Assembly: GCF_030269325.1 (NCBI RefSeq)
Contig: NZ_BSTD01000003.1
Location: 558,001-622,000, forward strand
DNA length: 64,000 nucleotides
Direction of reading: 5' to 3'
Source of the DNA: Amycolatopsis sp. NBRC 101858
GTDB lineage: Bacteria; Actinomycetota; Actinomycetes; Mycobacteriales; Pseudonocardiaceae
The notes under the pieces were generated by a model that searched no databases, had not been told where the DNA came from, and worked only from the letters and a program-made list of their open reading frames with translations. Shown piece by piece: positions 32,385-39,997 of this stretch; positions within the stretch are counted from its first letter, which is position 1; the number at the start of each line of letters is the position of its first letter. The position numbers and the translations under genes are program-made.

Positions 32385-33098
32385 TCAGGACTTCCGGCGC
32401 GGCTTCCCGCGCTTCGGAGCGCCGCCACCCCGCCGGGCCGGCTTGCCGGCCGACTTCGCGACCGCCGGCTTCCGCTCCGGGCGCTTCTTCTCCGCCTGCG
32501 CGGGCTGGCGGCCGCGCGTGCTGTTGACCGTGCGGCCGCGGACGATGCCGATGAACGTCTCCATCAGGTCCGTCGTCTCGTCCTCGAGCCACGACAGCGC
32601 CACGCTCGACTGGGGCGCGTCGGTCACCGTCCGGTAGGTCAGGTCGCGGCGGTGGTGGAGGCGGGCCAGGGACTGCGGGACCACCAGCACCCCCACCCCC
32701 GCGGCCACCAGCTCGATCGCGTCCGCCGTCGTCTCGGGGCGCGAGACCGCCGCCCGGCCCGGGAGCGCGGACCACTCGATCGTGTCATCCAGCGGCGAAA
32801 GCACGACCTCGTCGGCCAAGTCCGCTGTGGACACTTCGTCCGCCGCCGCGACGACGTGGTCCTTGGCGACGACCACGACCGTCGTCTCCGTGTAGAGCGG
32901 GATCGCGTGGAGGCCGTCACGGTCGATCGGGGACCGCAGCAGCGCCGCATCCGCGCCCTGCGCCCGGAGCAGCTCCGTCGCGTCGGCCGCGGCGACCGGG
33001 ACCAGCTCCAGCGGGACGTCCGGCTGCCGCTCGGCCCACGTCCGCACCCACTTGGCGGGCGTCGCGCCGGGGACGTACGCGAGACGGAACGAGGTCAC
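32385..33098 (-). CDS. HTH-less LysR-type effector-domain protein with basic tail
   Basis: The 237-residue protein starts directly with the LysR substrate-binding fold (MTSFRLAYVPGATPAKWVRTW, then DAALLRSPIDRDGLHAIPLYTE, ATADAIELVAAGVGVLVVPQSLARLH-type segment) and has no N-terminal HTH. After the effector domain (to about 187) it ends in about 45 Lys/Arg/Ala/Gly-rich residues (EKKRPERKPAVAKSAGKPAR, GAPKRGKPRRKS) resembling a histone-like tail. That tail could supply non-specific DNA contact. Divergent from the DUF5997 gene across 42 bp. Confidence 0.88.
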   Translation of the reverse strand: MTSFRLAYVPGATPAKWVRTWAERQPDVPLELVPVAAADATELLRAQGADAALLRSPIDRDGLHAIPLYTETTVVVVAKDHVVAAADEVSTADLADEVVLSPLDDTIEWSALPGRAAVSRPETTADAIELVAAGVGVLVVPQSLARLHHRRDLTYRTVTDAPQSSVALSWLEDETTDLMETFIGIVRGRTVNSTRGRQPAQAEKKRPERKPAVAKSAGKPARRGGGAPKRGKPRRKS

Positions 33099-33140
33099 CG
33101 GGTCAGGCTACCGGGCGGGGCGCTGGCTACCCTGGACGGC

Positions 33141-33512
33141 ATGACGTCGCACAAGACCACCCAGACGATGAAGCCCGCGACGGCGGCGAAGAAGCTGGGT
33201 GTGTACCTCGAAGCCACGCCCCCGGAGTTCCAGGAGGGCGTCGTCTCGCGCGACGAGCTGAACGCGCTGCAGGCCGAGCCGCCCGAGTGGCTGCGCGAGC
33301 TGCGCCGCACCGGCCCGCACCCGCGGCCGGTCGTCGCGGCGAAGCTGGGCGTCTCGATCGGCGGCCTCAGCCGCGGCGGGATCACCGAGGCGCTCACCAC
33401 CGAGCAGATCGACGCGCTGAAGACCGAGAACCCCGACTGGCTGGTGCGGGAACGCGCCACCCAAGCCGAGGTGCGCAAGGAAACCGTGCGGGTCAAGGAG
33501 AAGGAGCACTGA
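33141..33512 (+). CDS. DUF5997-family protein
   Basis: The 123-residue protein has two short repeats of a helix-turn pattern (AAKKLGVYLEATPPEFQEG, EPPEWLRELRRTGPHPRPVVAAKLGVS). It ends with IGGLSRGGITEALTTEQIDALKTENPDWL and a charged Lys/Glu tail. This is the DUF5997 family as I recall it, often next to a LysR-type effector-domain gene. Function unknown. The last codons provide the ribosome site for kynureninase, and its stop overlaps the apparent CTG start of that gene. Confidence 0.85.
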   Translation: MTSHKTTQTMKPATAAKKLGVYLEATPPEFQEGVVSRDELNALQAEPPEWLRELRRTGPHPRPVVAAKLGVSIGGLSRGGITEALTTEQIDALKTENPDWLVRERATQAEVRKETVRVKEKEH

Positions 33513-34714
33513 CCACGCTCGAGGAGGCGCAGCGCCTCGACGCCGCGGACGAGCTGGCCGCGTTCCGCGACCGCTTCGTCCCGATCACCGACCCCGGCGT
33601 CGTCGCCTACCTCGACGGGAACTCGCTGGGCCGTCCCCTGCGCGCGACGGCCGAACGGCTGCAGGAGCTCGTCGCCGACCAGTGGGGCGCCCGGCTGATC
33701 CGGTCCTGGGAAGAGCGCTGGCTCGACCTCCCCGAGCGGATCGGCGACGAGCTGGGCCGCGTCGCGCTCGGCGCGGCGCCCGGCCAGACCATCGTCGCCG
33801 ACTCGACGTCCGTGTGCCTGTACAAGACGCTGCGGGCGGCGGCCGCGCTCCGGCCGGGGCGCGCCGAGATCGTCACCGACTCCGCCAACTTCCCCACCGA
33901 CCGGTTCCTCGTCGAGAGCGTCGCCGCCGAACTCGGCCACACCGTGCGGTGGATCGAAGGCGGTGACGTCCGCGCCGAGGACGTCGCCGCGGTCACCGGG
34001 CCGCGCACCGCGGCCGTCGTGCTGTCCCATGTGGACTACCGCAGCGCCGCGATCGCGGACCTCACGGGCATCACGCGGCTGGTGCACGACCGCGGCGCGC
34101 TCACCGTCTGGGACCTCTGCCACAGCGTCGGCTCGATCCCGGTCGAGCTGGACGCCGGCGGCGCCGACTTCGCCGTCGGCTGCACGTACAAGTTCCTCAA
34201 CGCCGGGCCCGGCGCGCCCGCCTTCCTCTACGTGAACTCGCGCCACCACGCGGAGTTCGGGCAGCCGATCACCGGCTGGATGGGCGCGGCCGACACGTTC
34301 GGCATGGCCGAGCACTACGTGCCCGCACCCGGCATCCGCCGCGCGCTGTCCGGCACGCCGCCGGTGCTCGGCATGGTGGGCGTCCAGGAAGGCGTCGCGC
34401 TGCTGGCCGAAGCCGGGATCGAGCGCGTGCGCGCCAAGGCCGTCGCGCTGGGGCGGTGGGTGCTCGATCTCGCCGACGAGTGGCTCGTCCCGCTCGGCTT
34501 CACGGTGGCCTCGCCGCGCGAGGACGCCCGCCGCGGCGGCCACGTCACCCTGCGCCACCCGGACGCCGAACGGCTTTCCCGGGTGCTCATCGAGAACGGC
34601 GTGCTGATCGACTTCCGCCGTCCGGACGGCATCCGCGTCGGATTGAGCCCGCTGACCACCGGGTTCACCGAGGTCCGCGCGGCCATGGACCGCATCCGCG
34701 AACTCGCCGCCTGA
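33509..34714 (+). CDS. kynU: Kynureninase, apparent CTG start
   Basis: The 401-residue PLP enzyme hydrolyses kynurenine to anthranilate and alanine (tryptophan catabolism). Family hallmarks: VAYLDGNSLGRPL, VADSTSVCLYKTLRAA, LSHVDYRSAA, VWDLCHSVGSIPVEL and the Schiff-base lysine in GCTYKFLNAGPGAPAF. The N-terminal family sequence TTLEEAQRLDAADELAAFRDRF begins right after codon CTG at 33509, which overlaps the DUF5997 stop as CTGA. AAGGAG at 33495-33500 lies 8 nt upstream, and no ATG/GTG/TTG fits this position. Confidence 0.93.
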   Translation: MTTLEEAQRLDAADELAAFRDRFVPITDPGVVAYLDGNSLGRPLRATAERLQELVADQWGARLIRSWEERWLDLPERIGDELGRVALGAAPGQTIVADSTSVCLYKTLRAAAALRPGRAEIVTDSANFPTDRFLVESVAAELGHTVRWIEGGDVRAEDVAAVTGPRTAAVVLSHVDYRSAAIADLTGITRLVHDRGALTVWDLCHSVGSIPVELDAGGADFAVGCTYKFLNAGPGAPAFLYVNSRHHAEFGQPITGWMGAADTFGMAEHYVPAPGIRRALSGTPPVLGMVGVQEGVALLAEAGIERVRAKAVALGRWVLDLADEWLVPLGFTVASPREDARRGGHVTLRHPDAERLSRVLIENGVLIDFRRPDGIRVGLSPLTTGFTEVRAAMDRIRELAA

Positions 34715-34746
34715 CTCGCACCGCGTCGGCAGCGGCCGGCGTCGCG

Positions 34747-34790
34747 CCAGATAGTAGCCAAGTACTTAGTAGCCATGTACTGTATCTGGC
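34747..34790. promoter_or_regulatory. MarR operator region
   Basis: Two tandem 15-bp direct repeats, TAGTAGCCAAGTACT (34752-34766) and TAGTAGCCATGTACT (34767-34781), differ at one base. They are framed by inverted GCCAGATA (34747-34754) and TATCTGGC (34783-34790). AAGTACTT is a palindrome at the junction. The block ends one base before the MarR ATG, so repressor binding would cover the start region; both MarR and the dehalogenase gene would be controlled. Confidence 0.75.
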
Positions 34791-35228
34791 ATGAGCACTC
34801 CGGGGCACCTGGTCTGGCGACTGTCGATGAAGTGGCGGGTGGCCGTCGACCGCGCACTGGCCCCGGTCGGCCTGACGCACGCCCAGTACGTCTTCCTGTC
34901 CTCGCTCTTCGGCCTGGAGCGCGCCGGAACGACGCCGAGCCAGCGGGAACTCGCCGACCACACCGGGCTCGAGGCGCTCTACGTCTCGAAGCTGGCGCGC
35001 TCGCTCGACGCCGGCGGTCTCGTCGAACGCACCCGCGACGCCGCGGACACGCGCACCGTCCGGCTGGCCCTCACCGATCGCGGCCGCGACGTCGTCGAGC
35101 CCGCGATCGCGACCGTGGCCGACCTGCTCGACCGGCTCCTCGCGCCCCTCGGCGGCCGGGACGGCGACCGCACCGCGGCGCTGGCACGCGAGCTCACCCT
35201 CCTCCTCGACACCCCCCTGGATCCCTGA
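34791..35228 (+). CDS. MarR-family transcriptional regulator
   Basis: The 145-residue MarR protein (HLVWRLSMKWRVAVDRALAPVGLTHAQYVFL, then TPSQRELADHTGLEALYVSKLARSLDAGGLVERTRDAADTRTVRLALTDRGR) has a complete winged helix with the DxRxxxLxLT wing. It is followed after 11 bp by a haloalkane-dehalogenase-like gene, presumably co-transcribed, so the ligand may be a hydrophobic substrate of that enzyme. Confidence 0.94.
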   Translation: MSTPGHLVWRLSMKWRVAVDRALAPVGLTHAQYVFLSSLFGLERAGTTPSQRELADHTGLEALYVSKLARSLDAGGLVERTRDAADTRTVRLALTDRGRDVVEPAIATVADLLDRLLAPLGGRDGDRTAALARELTLLLDTPLDP

Positions 35229-35239
35229 AGGGACAAGAC

Positions 35240-36067
35240 ATGACCCTGCACTTCGAAGAGACCGGATCCGGCACCCCGATCGTCTTCCTGCACGGCAACC
35301 CCGGCTCGTCGCACGGCTGGCGCCTCGTCCTCCCCCACGTCGGCGGCGGCCGGCTGCTCGCGCCCGACCTCATCGGCATGGGCCGCTCCCCCAAGCCCGA
35401 CATCGGCTACTCCTTCGCCGACCACGCCCGCCACCTCGACGCCTGGTTCGACGAACTCGGCCTGGACGACGTCGTCCTCGTCGGCCACGACTGGGGTGGC
35501 GCGCTCGCCTTCGACCACGCCGCCCGGCACCCGGGCCGCGTCCGCGGGATCGCGTTCTTCGAGACCATCCTCAAGCCGATGGCCTGGGACGACCTGTCGC
35601 CCCAGGCGGCCGAGCGGTCGCGCAAGATCCGCACGCCGGGCGTCGGCGAGGAAATGGTGCTGGAGCAGAACCTGTTCGTGCGGCAGGCGTTCACCGGCGG
35701 GGTGCGCACACCGGTGGCGGATCTCGAGCCGTACCTCGCGCCGTTCCCCACGCCCGAGAGCCGCCGCCCGATCCTCGCCTGGGCGCGGCAGCTGCCGCTC
35801 GGCGGCGAGCCGGCCGAGCTGATCCCCCGCATCGAGGCCTACGACGAGTGGCTGAAGACCAGCACCGGCACGCCGAAGCTGCTCATGACCTTCGAAGGCT
35901 CGCCCACGCTGCTCATCGGCGAACAGCTGGTGCGGTGGTGCGAAGGGAACGTCGCCGCGCTCGACGTCGTCGCCTGCGGGGAAGCCGGGCACCACGCCCA
36001 GGAGGACCGGCCGAAGGAGATCGGCACCGAGATCTCGGCGTGGCTGGACCGGCACGCCCTCCGGTGA
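35240..36067 (+). CDS. Haloalkane dehalogenase-like alpha/beta hydrolase
   Basis: The 275-residue enzyme has HLD features: FLHGNPGSSHGWR with the halide-binding Asn20, and the aspartate nucleophile Asp84 with Trp85 in VGHDWGG (instead of the usual serine). FFETILKP carries the catalytic acid, AFTGGVRTPV marks the cap, and GEAGHHAQEDRPKEIG carries the catalytic His. This is the DhaA/LinB (HLD-II) pattern: D-H-E triad with Asn/Trp halide pair. Expected reaction is hydrolysis of haloalkanes to alcohols; the natural substrate is unknown. Confidence 0.9.
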   Translation: MTLHFEETGSGTPIVFLHGNPGSSHGWRLVLPHVGGGRLLAPDLIGMGRSPKPDIGYSFADHARHLDAWFDELGLDDVVLVGHDWGGALAFDHAARHPGRVRGIAFFETILKPMAWDDLSPQAAERSRKIRTPGVGEEMVLEQNLFVRQAFTGGVRTPVADLEPYLAPFPTPESRRPILAWARQLPLGGEPAELIPRIEAYDEWLKTSTGTPKLLMTFEGSPTLLIGEQLVRWCEGNVAALDVVACGEAGHHAQEDRPKEIGTEISAWLDRHALR

Positions 36068-36068
36068 G

Positions 36069-36695
36069 TCAGCGGTGCCGCAGCGGCGGGGTCGCGTCCA
36101 GGCCGAGGACGCGGGCCGCGACCCACGCGAGCGCGTCGGCCGTGCGGGCCGGGGTGTCCGACGGCTGCATGACGTGGCTGAGCACCGTGCGGACCACGAC
36201 GTCGATGACCGCCGTGAGCTGCTCGTCGGTGAGGTCGGGCCGGTAGGCCGGCACGCGCGTGGCGAGCATCGCCTTCGCCTGCTTCAGCAGTGAGCCCGCC
36301 TGGGTCGTGAGCAGCGGGAGGAGCTCGTGCGCGGTGCCGTGCGTCGCGGACGCGATCGCCTGCAGCAGGAGGTTGTCGTCGGCGAGCTCGAGCACCGCGC
36401 GGACGGCTTCGTAGAACGCCTCGACGAGGTCGTCCGGGTACCGCTCGAAAGCCGTGTCGACGACCGAGAGGAACCGGGCGAGCTCGTGCGCGACCATCGC
36501 CTCGGCCAGCGCGGTCTTGGAGCCGATCTCGTTGTAGACGGTCTGGCGGCTGACCCCGACGACCTCGGCCAGGCGGGCCATCGTGACCGACGACCACCCC
36601 GACCGGGCGGTCAGCTCGATCGCCGCGGTGATGATCGGCTGCCGGTGCTGACCACCTTCGGGCGCCGCCGGAAGTGCCGCACTCATGGTCGCCAT
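36069..36695 (-). CDS. TetR-family regulator of the alkB operon (AlkX-like)
   Basis: The 208-residue TetR protein (PIITAAIELTARSGWSSVTMARLAEVVGVSRQTVYNEIGSK as HTH, with TVYNEIGSKTALAEAMVAHEL as the family-specific tail) resembles AlkX-type regulators found at the 3' end of actinobacterial alkB operons. It begins one base after the ferredoxin reductase stop and is last in the operon. In relatives the protein binds alkane-derived fatty acids and represses alkB. Confidence 0.92.
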   Translation of the reverse strand: MATMSAALPAAPEGGQHRQPIITAAIELTARSGWSSVTMARLAEVVGVSRQTVYNEIGSKTALAEAMVAHELARFLSVVDTAFERYPDDLVEAFYEAVRAVLELADDNLLLQAIASATHGTAHELLPLLTTQAGSLLKQAKAMLATRVPAYRPDLTDEQLTAVIDVVVRTVLSHVMQPSDTPARTADALAWVAARVLGLDATPPLRHR

Positions 36696-36696
36696 C

Positions 36697-37851
36697 CTAA
36701 GCCGCGCCCGCGAAGGCCAGCGCCTCCGCCCACGCTGCCCGCCCCGCGATGCGGCGGCGGTACTTCATGATCTCGCGCGGCCGGTCGACGGTCAGCGCGC
36801 CGGCGATCCGGTCGCCGCGGCGGTACAACGTCACCCCGCCCGCGGACACCACCTCGTCGGCGCGCGGGGTGCCGACGAACTGGATCCGGTGGCCGTACCA
36901 GTCGGACCAGAAGTACGGCACGGCTGCCAGCGCCCGCGCCGCCGCCGGGTCGAGCGCGTGCCGGGCGGCGGCCGCACCCTGCTCGGCCGCGTTCGTCCAG
37001 TGCTCGAGCCGCATCGGCTCGCCGTCGAAGAGCGGGTTCGCGACGTGCGCGACGTCGCCCGCCGCGTAGACGCCCGGCACTCCGGCGGACAGCGTCGCAT
37101 CGCACACCACACCGCGGTCACGCTCGTGCAGCGTCAGCCCGCTGTCCTCGAGCCACCCGGTGGCCGGGGCCGCGCCGATGCCGGCGACCACGAGGTCCGC
37201 AGGGAGGACCTCGCCAGTGGAGAGCCGGACGCCGCCCCCGTCGACGGCGGTGACCTCGGTGGCGAGCCGCAGGTCGGTGCCGGCCGCGTGGTGCAGCCCG
37301 GCCAGCTCCGCCCCGGCCACCTCGCCGACGGCGCGGGCGAGCGGGACGGCCGAGGCTTCCACGATCGTCACCGGCAGGCCGCGCTTGCGGGCCGCCGACG
37401 CGACTTCCGAGCCGATGAACCCGGCGCCGACCACGACGGTGCGGGCGCCGTCGTCCAGTGCGGCGCGCACCGCGACGGCGTCTTCGGCGGTGCGCAGCGT
37501 GCGCGCTCCGGGGAGCCGGCGTGCGGTCGCGCCGGTGGCGATGACGAGGGCGTCGTACCCCACGGCCGCGCCCGCGACCATCACTTCGCACGCGTCGGTG
37601 TCGAGGCTCTCGGCCGGTGTGCCCAGCATCAGTTCGACGCCGAGTTCGTCCCGCAGCACGGTTTCCGGGTGGAACGGCCGGACGTGATCCGGGCCGCCGG
37701 CGTCCAGGAACGCCTTCGACAGCGGCGGCCGGTCGTAGGGCAGGTGCTCCTCGGCGCCGACCAGCACGATCCGGCCGCGGTAGCCGGTGCGGCGCGCGGA
37801 CTCCACCGCGCGCAGCCCGGCCAGCGACGCACCGACGACGACCAGCGTCAT
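36697..37851 (-). CDS. FAD-dependent ferredoxin reductase
   Basis: The 384-residue pyridine-nucleotide-disulfide-type reductase has the FAD motif VVVGASLAGLRAVESARRTGY (2-22), the NAD motif VVVGAGFIGSEVASAARKRG (about 140), GVYAAGDVAHVANPLFDGEPMRLEHWTNAAEQG (about 278-310) and a C-terminal reductase domain. It resembles rhodocoxin/rubredoxin and P450 ferredoxin reductases. Overlaps the ferredoxin gene by ATGA. It should deliver NADH electrons to the adjacent 3Fe-4S ferredoxin and/or the AlkB-fused rubredoxin. Confidence 0.93.
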   Translation of the reverse strand: MTLVVVGASLAGLRAVESARRTGYRGRIVLVGAEEHLPYDRPPLSKAFLDAGGPDHVRPFHPETVLRDELGVELMLGTPAESLDTDACEVMVAGAAVGYDALVIATGATARRLPGARTLRTAEDAVAVRAALDDGARTVVVGAGFIGSEVASAARKRGLPVTIVEASAVPLARAVGEVAGAELAGLHHAAGTDLRLATEVTAVDGGGVRLSTGEVLPADLVVAGIGAAPATGWLEDSGLTLHERDRGVVCDATLSAGVPGVYAAGDVAHVANPLFDGEPMRLEHWTNAAEQGAAAARHALDPAAARALAAVPYFWSDWYGHRIQFVGTPRADEVVSAGGVTLYRRGDRIAGALTVDRPREIMKYRRRIAGRAAWAEALAFAGAA

Positions 37852-38036
37852 GTCAGCTTCAGGGCGAGCACGGGACAGGAGTCGACCGCCGCGGCGACGT
37901 CGGTCCGGTGTTCCTCGCCGGGGCGCTCGTCGAGCACCACGACCGTGCCGTCGTCGCCCACCTCGAAGAAGTCCGGCGCCATCGCCTCGCACATGCCGAG
38001 GCCGTCGCACTTGCCGCGGTCCGCTTCGATCCGCAT
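37848..38036 (-). CDS. [3Fe-4S] ferredoxin
   Basis: The 62-residue ferredoxin has three cysteines at 10, 16 and 54 in the CX5C...CP pattern (KCDGLGMCEAMAPDFFEV, DSCPVLALKLT) typical of single-cluster 3Fe-4S ferredoxins of actinobacterial P450 systems. The start overlaps the AlkB stop (ATGA) and its stop overlaps the reductase start. Placing a P450-type ferredoxin in an alkB operon is notable because AlkB normally uses rubredoxin. Confidence 0.93.
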   Translation of the reverse strand: MRIEADRGKCDGLGMCEAMAPDFFEVGDDGTVVVLDERPGEEHRTDVAAAVDSCPVLALKLT

Positions 38037-39427
38037 CACGCACCCACCCGGCCCGGCGCGACGAAGTCGACCTTCTCGCGCACGCCGCAGTCCGGGCAGC
38101 ACCACGAGTCCGGGATCGCCGACCACGGCGTGCCGGCCGGGAAGCCCTCGCGCGGGTCGCCGAGCTTCTCGTCGTAGACGTAGCCGCAGCCCGGGCACAT
38201 GCCGCCCTCGCTGGCGTCGCCGTGGGTGTCGGCCCGGTCCTCGGCCGCGGTGACGCGGGTGCCGTAGCGCGCGAGGATCTTGTCGCGCTTGCCCGGCTGG
38301 AGGTTGGCCCGGGAGAGATCGCCGTCGAAGTGGGCTAGCACCCGCGGGTCCATCACGCGGCGCCACACCGGCGGGATCAGCGCGAGCACGATCATCCCGG
38401 CGTACCCGGTGGGCAGCACCGGCGACTCGGCGAAGTCGCGCAGCGTCTGGTAGCGCCGGGTGGGGTTGGCGTGGTGGTCGCTGTGCCGCTGCAGGTGGTA
38501 GAGCAGGACGTTGGTGGCGATGTTGTTGGAGTTCCAGCTGTGGCTGGGATCCACGCGCTCGTAGCGGCGCTTCCCGGGCGCGCCGACGCGCTGCCGCAGC
38601 ATGCCGTAGTGCTCCATGTAGTTGACGACCTCGAGCAGCGAGAACCCGACGACGGCCTGGATCACCAGGTACGGCAGGACGCCCACGCCGAGCCACGCGA
38701 TCATCGCGGCCCACAGCACGGCCGACATCAGCCAGGCGTTGAGGACGTCGTTGCCGAGGCGGTACGGGTGCTTGTCCCGGCGGGCGTAGCGCTTGCGCTC
38801 CAGGCGCCATGCGGACTTCAGCGAGCCGAAGACCGTGCGCGGCCAGAAGCGGTAGAAGCTTTCGCCGACGCGGCTGCTCGCCGGGTCCTCCGGCGTGGCC
38901 ACGCGGACGTGGTGGCCGCGGTTGTGCTCGATGTAGAAGTGGCCGTAGAAGCTCTGCGCCAGCGCGATCTTCGACAGCCAGCGCTCGTGGCTTTCCTTCT
39001 TGTGGCCCAGTTCGTGCGCGGTGTTGATGCCGATCCCGCCGATGCAGCCGATGGAGATCGCGAGCCCGATCTTGTCGGCGACGCCCAGGCCGCCGTGCGC
39101 GACCAGCCAGAACGCCGCGGCGAAGCCGAGGTACTGCACGGGCAGGAAGGCGAAGGTGATCCAGCGGTAGTAGCGGTCGCGCTCCAGCCGTTCGAGGACG
39201 TCGTCGGGCGGGTTGCTGCGGTCCAGGCCGGCGACCAGGTCGATCAGCGGCACGATCACGAGGATCACGACGGGCCCGATCCAGAACCAGCCGGCCCAGC
39301 CGGTCGCCGCGTGCAGGCCGATGGCGAGGAACGCCAGGGACGGCACGACCAGGCCGATGAGCCACAGGTAGCGCTTGCGGTCGCGCCACCGCTCGGTCGA
39401 CCCGGCGGGGATCGTTGCTCCGCTCAT
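38036..39427 (-). CDS. alkB: Alkane 1-monooxygenase fused to rubredoxin
   Basis: The 463-residue integral membrane diiron hydroxylase has all the AlkB histidine boxes: HELGHKKESHE (138-148), EHNRGHH (167-173), NYMEHYG (269-275) and LQRHSDHHA (312-320), with about six membrane helices. A C-terminal rubredoxin domain (about 408-455; C411/C414 in CPGCG, C444/C447 in CPDCG) follows a linker. It oxidises n-alkanes to 1-alkanols with electrons from rubredoxin. ATG 39427 is 5 nt after AAGGAGG. Confidence 0.96.
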   Translation of the reverse strand: MSGATIPAGSTERWRDRKRYLWLIGLVVPSLAFLAIGLHAATGWAGWFWIGPVVILVIVPLIDLVAGLDRSNPPDDVLERLERDRYYRWITFAFLPVQYLGFAAAFWLVAHGGLGVADKIGLAISIGCIGGIGINTAHELGHKKESHERWLSKIALAQSFYGHFYIEHNRGHHVRVATPEDPASSRVGESFYRFWPRTVFGSLKSAWRLERKRYARRDKHPYRLGNDVLNAWLMSAVLWAAMIAWLGVGVLPYLVIQAVVGFSLLEVVNYMEHYGMLRQRVGAPGKRRYERVDPSHSWNSNNIATNVLLYHLQRHSDHHANPTRRYQTLRDFAESPVLPTGYAGMIVLALIPPVWRRVMDPRVLAHFDGDLSRANLQPGKRDKILARYGTRVTAAEDRADTHGDASEGGMCPGCGYVYDEKLGDPREGFPAGTPWSAIPDSWCCPDCGVREKVDFVAPGRVGA

Positions 39428-39458
39428 CACACCCTCCTTCGTTGGCTGGGTTTACAGA

Positions 39459-39488
39459 ACGATAGGCGATGTCCATCGTGATTGACAA
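39459..39488 (-). promoter_or_regulatory. Candidate alkB promoter
   Basis: On the minus strand, TTGTCA (39488-39483) and TATCGT (39464-39459) are 18 bp apart, a good match to a housekeeping-type promoter 32 bp before the alkB start. ACGAT/ATCGT arms around the -10 region could be a TetR half-site pair. Confidence 0.55.
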
Positions 39489-39997
39489 GAAGGGGTCTGA
39501 TGTAAAGCCAGTTCCGGATCACCAGGACTCCGCGACCGCCTGGTCGTGACGAAGATCATCTCCAGTCGGAGCGGCACGCAGTGTTGCCGCCGGAGGACCG
39601 ACAAAGGGGGCCGCGCAGGGCAGTCGCGGTGCCCGTTCTTTCCCGGCCCGCGGACCAAGGACACGCCAGGTCGGGTGAATTCACTTTCACCCGTTCGGCC
39701 CAGTGTGCAACCTCCGGAAATACCGCCCGAGCCCGTTACCAGAGGAAATGGGAGTAGTCGGCCCGACGCACTCGGTAAACACCGTTCGCGCTTCGCCGGA
39801 CAACCGTCCGCAGGCCGGGTCAGCACCACCGCTCCTCACTGGTTCGTGGTAAAAAACGGACCCTGATCGATTCCGCGGCAACACGGAGGGTGAGGCGAAG
39901 ACGGGTGACGGCGGCAGCTGTGTCCCATCGTCGTGTCCGCTTCCTCGTCCGGGTCCCCGTTTATCGCCGACCGTCACTCAGGAGTTCGTGAACCGCC
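39489..39997. other. Divergent intergenic region alkB / conservon
   Basis: About 510 bp without a convincing gene. Short open frames on both strands (for example 39687-39977 minus) have non-protein-like composition and no ribosome site. This DNA carries upstream regulation for both the alkB operon and the conservon; no clear palindrome longer than 6 bp was found by eye. Confidence 0.45.

Noticed and set aside
39452..39977. Several short open frames between alkB and the conservon
   Set aside because: Composition is not protein-like, they overlap the alkB promoter, and no ribosome sites are present.
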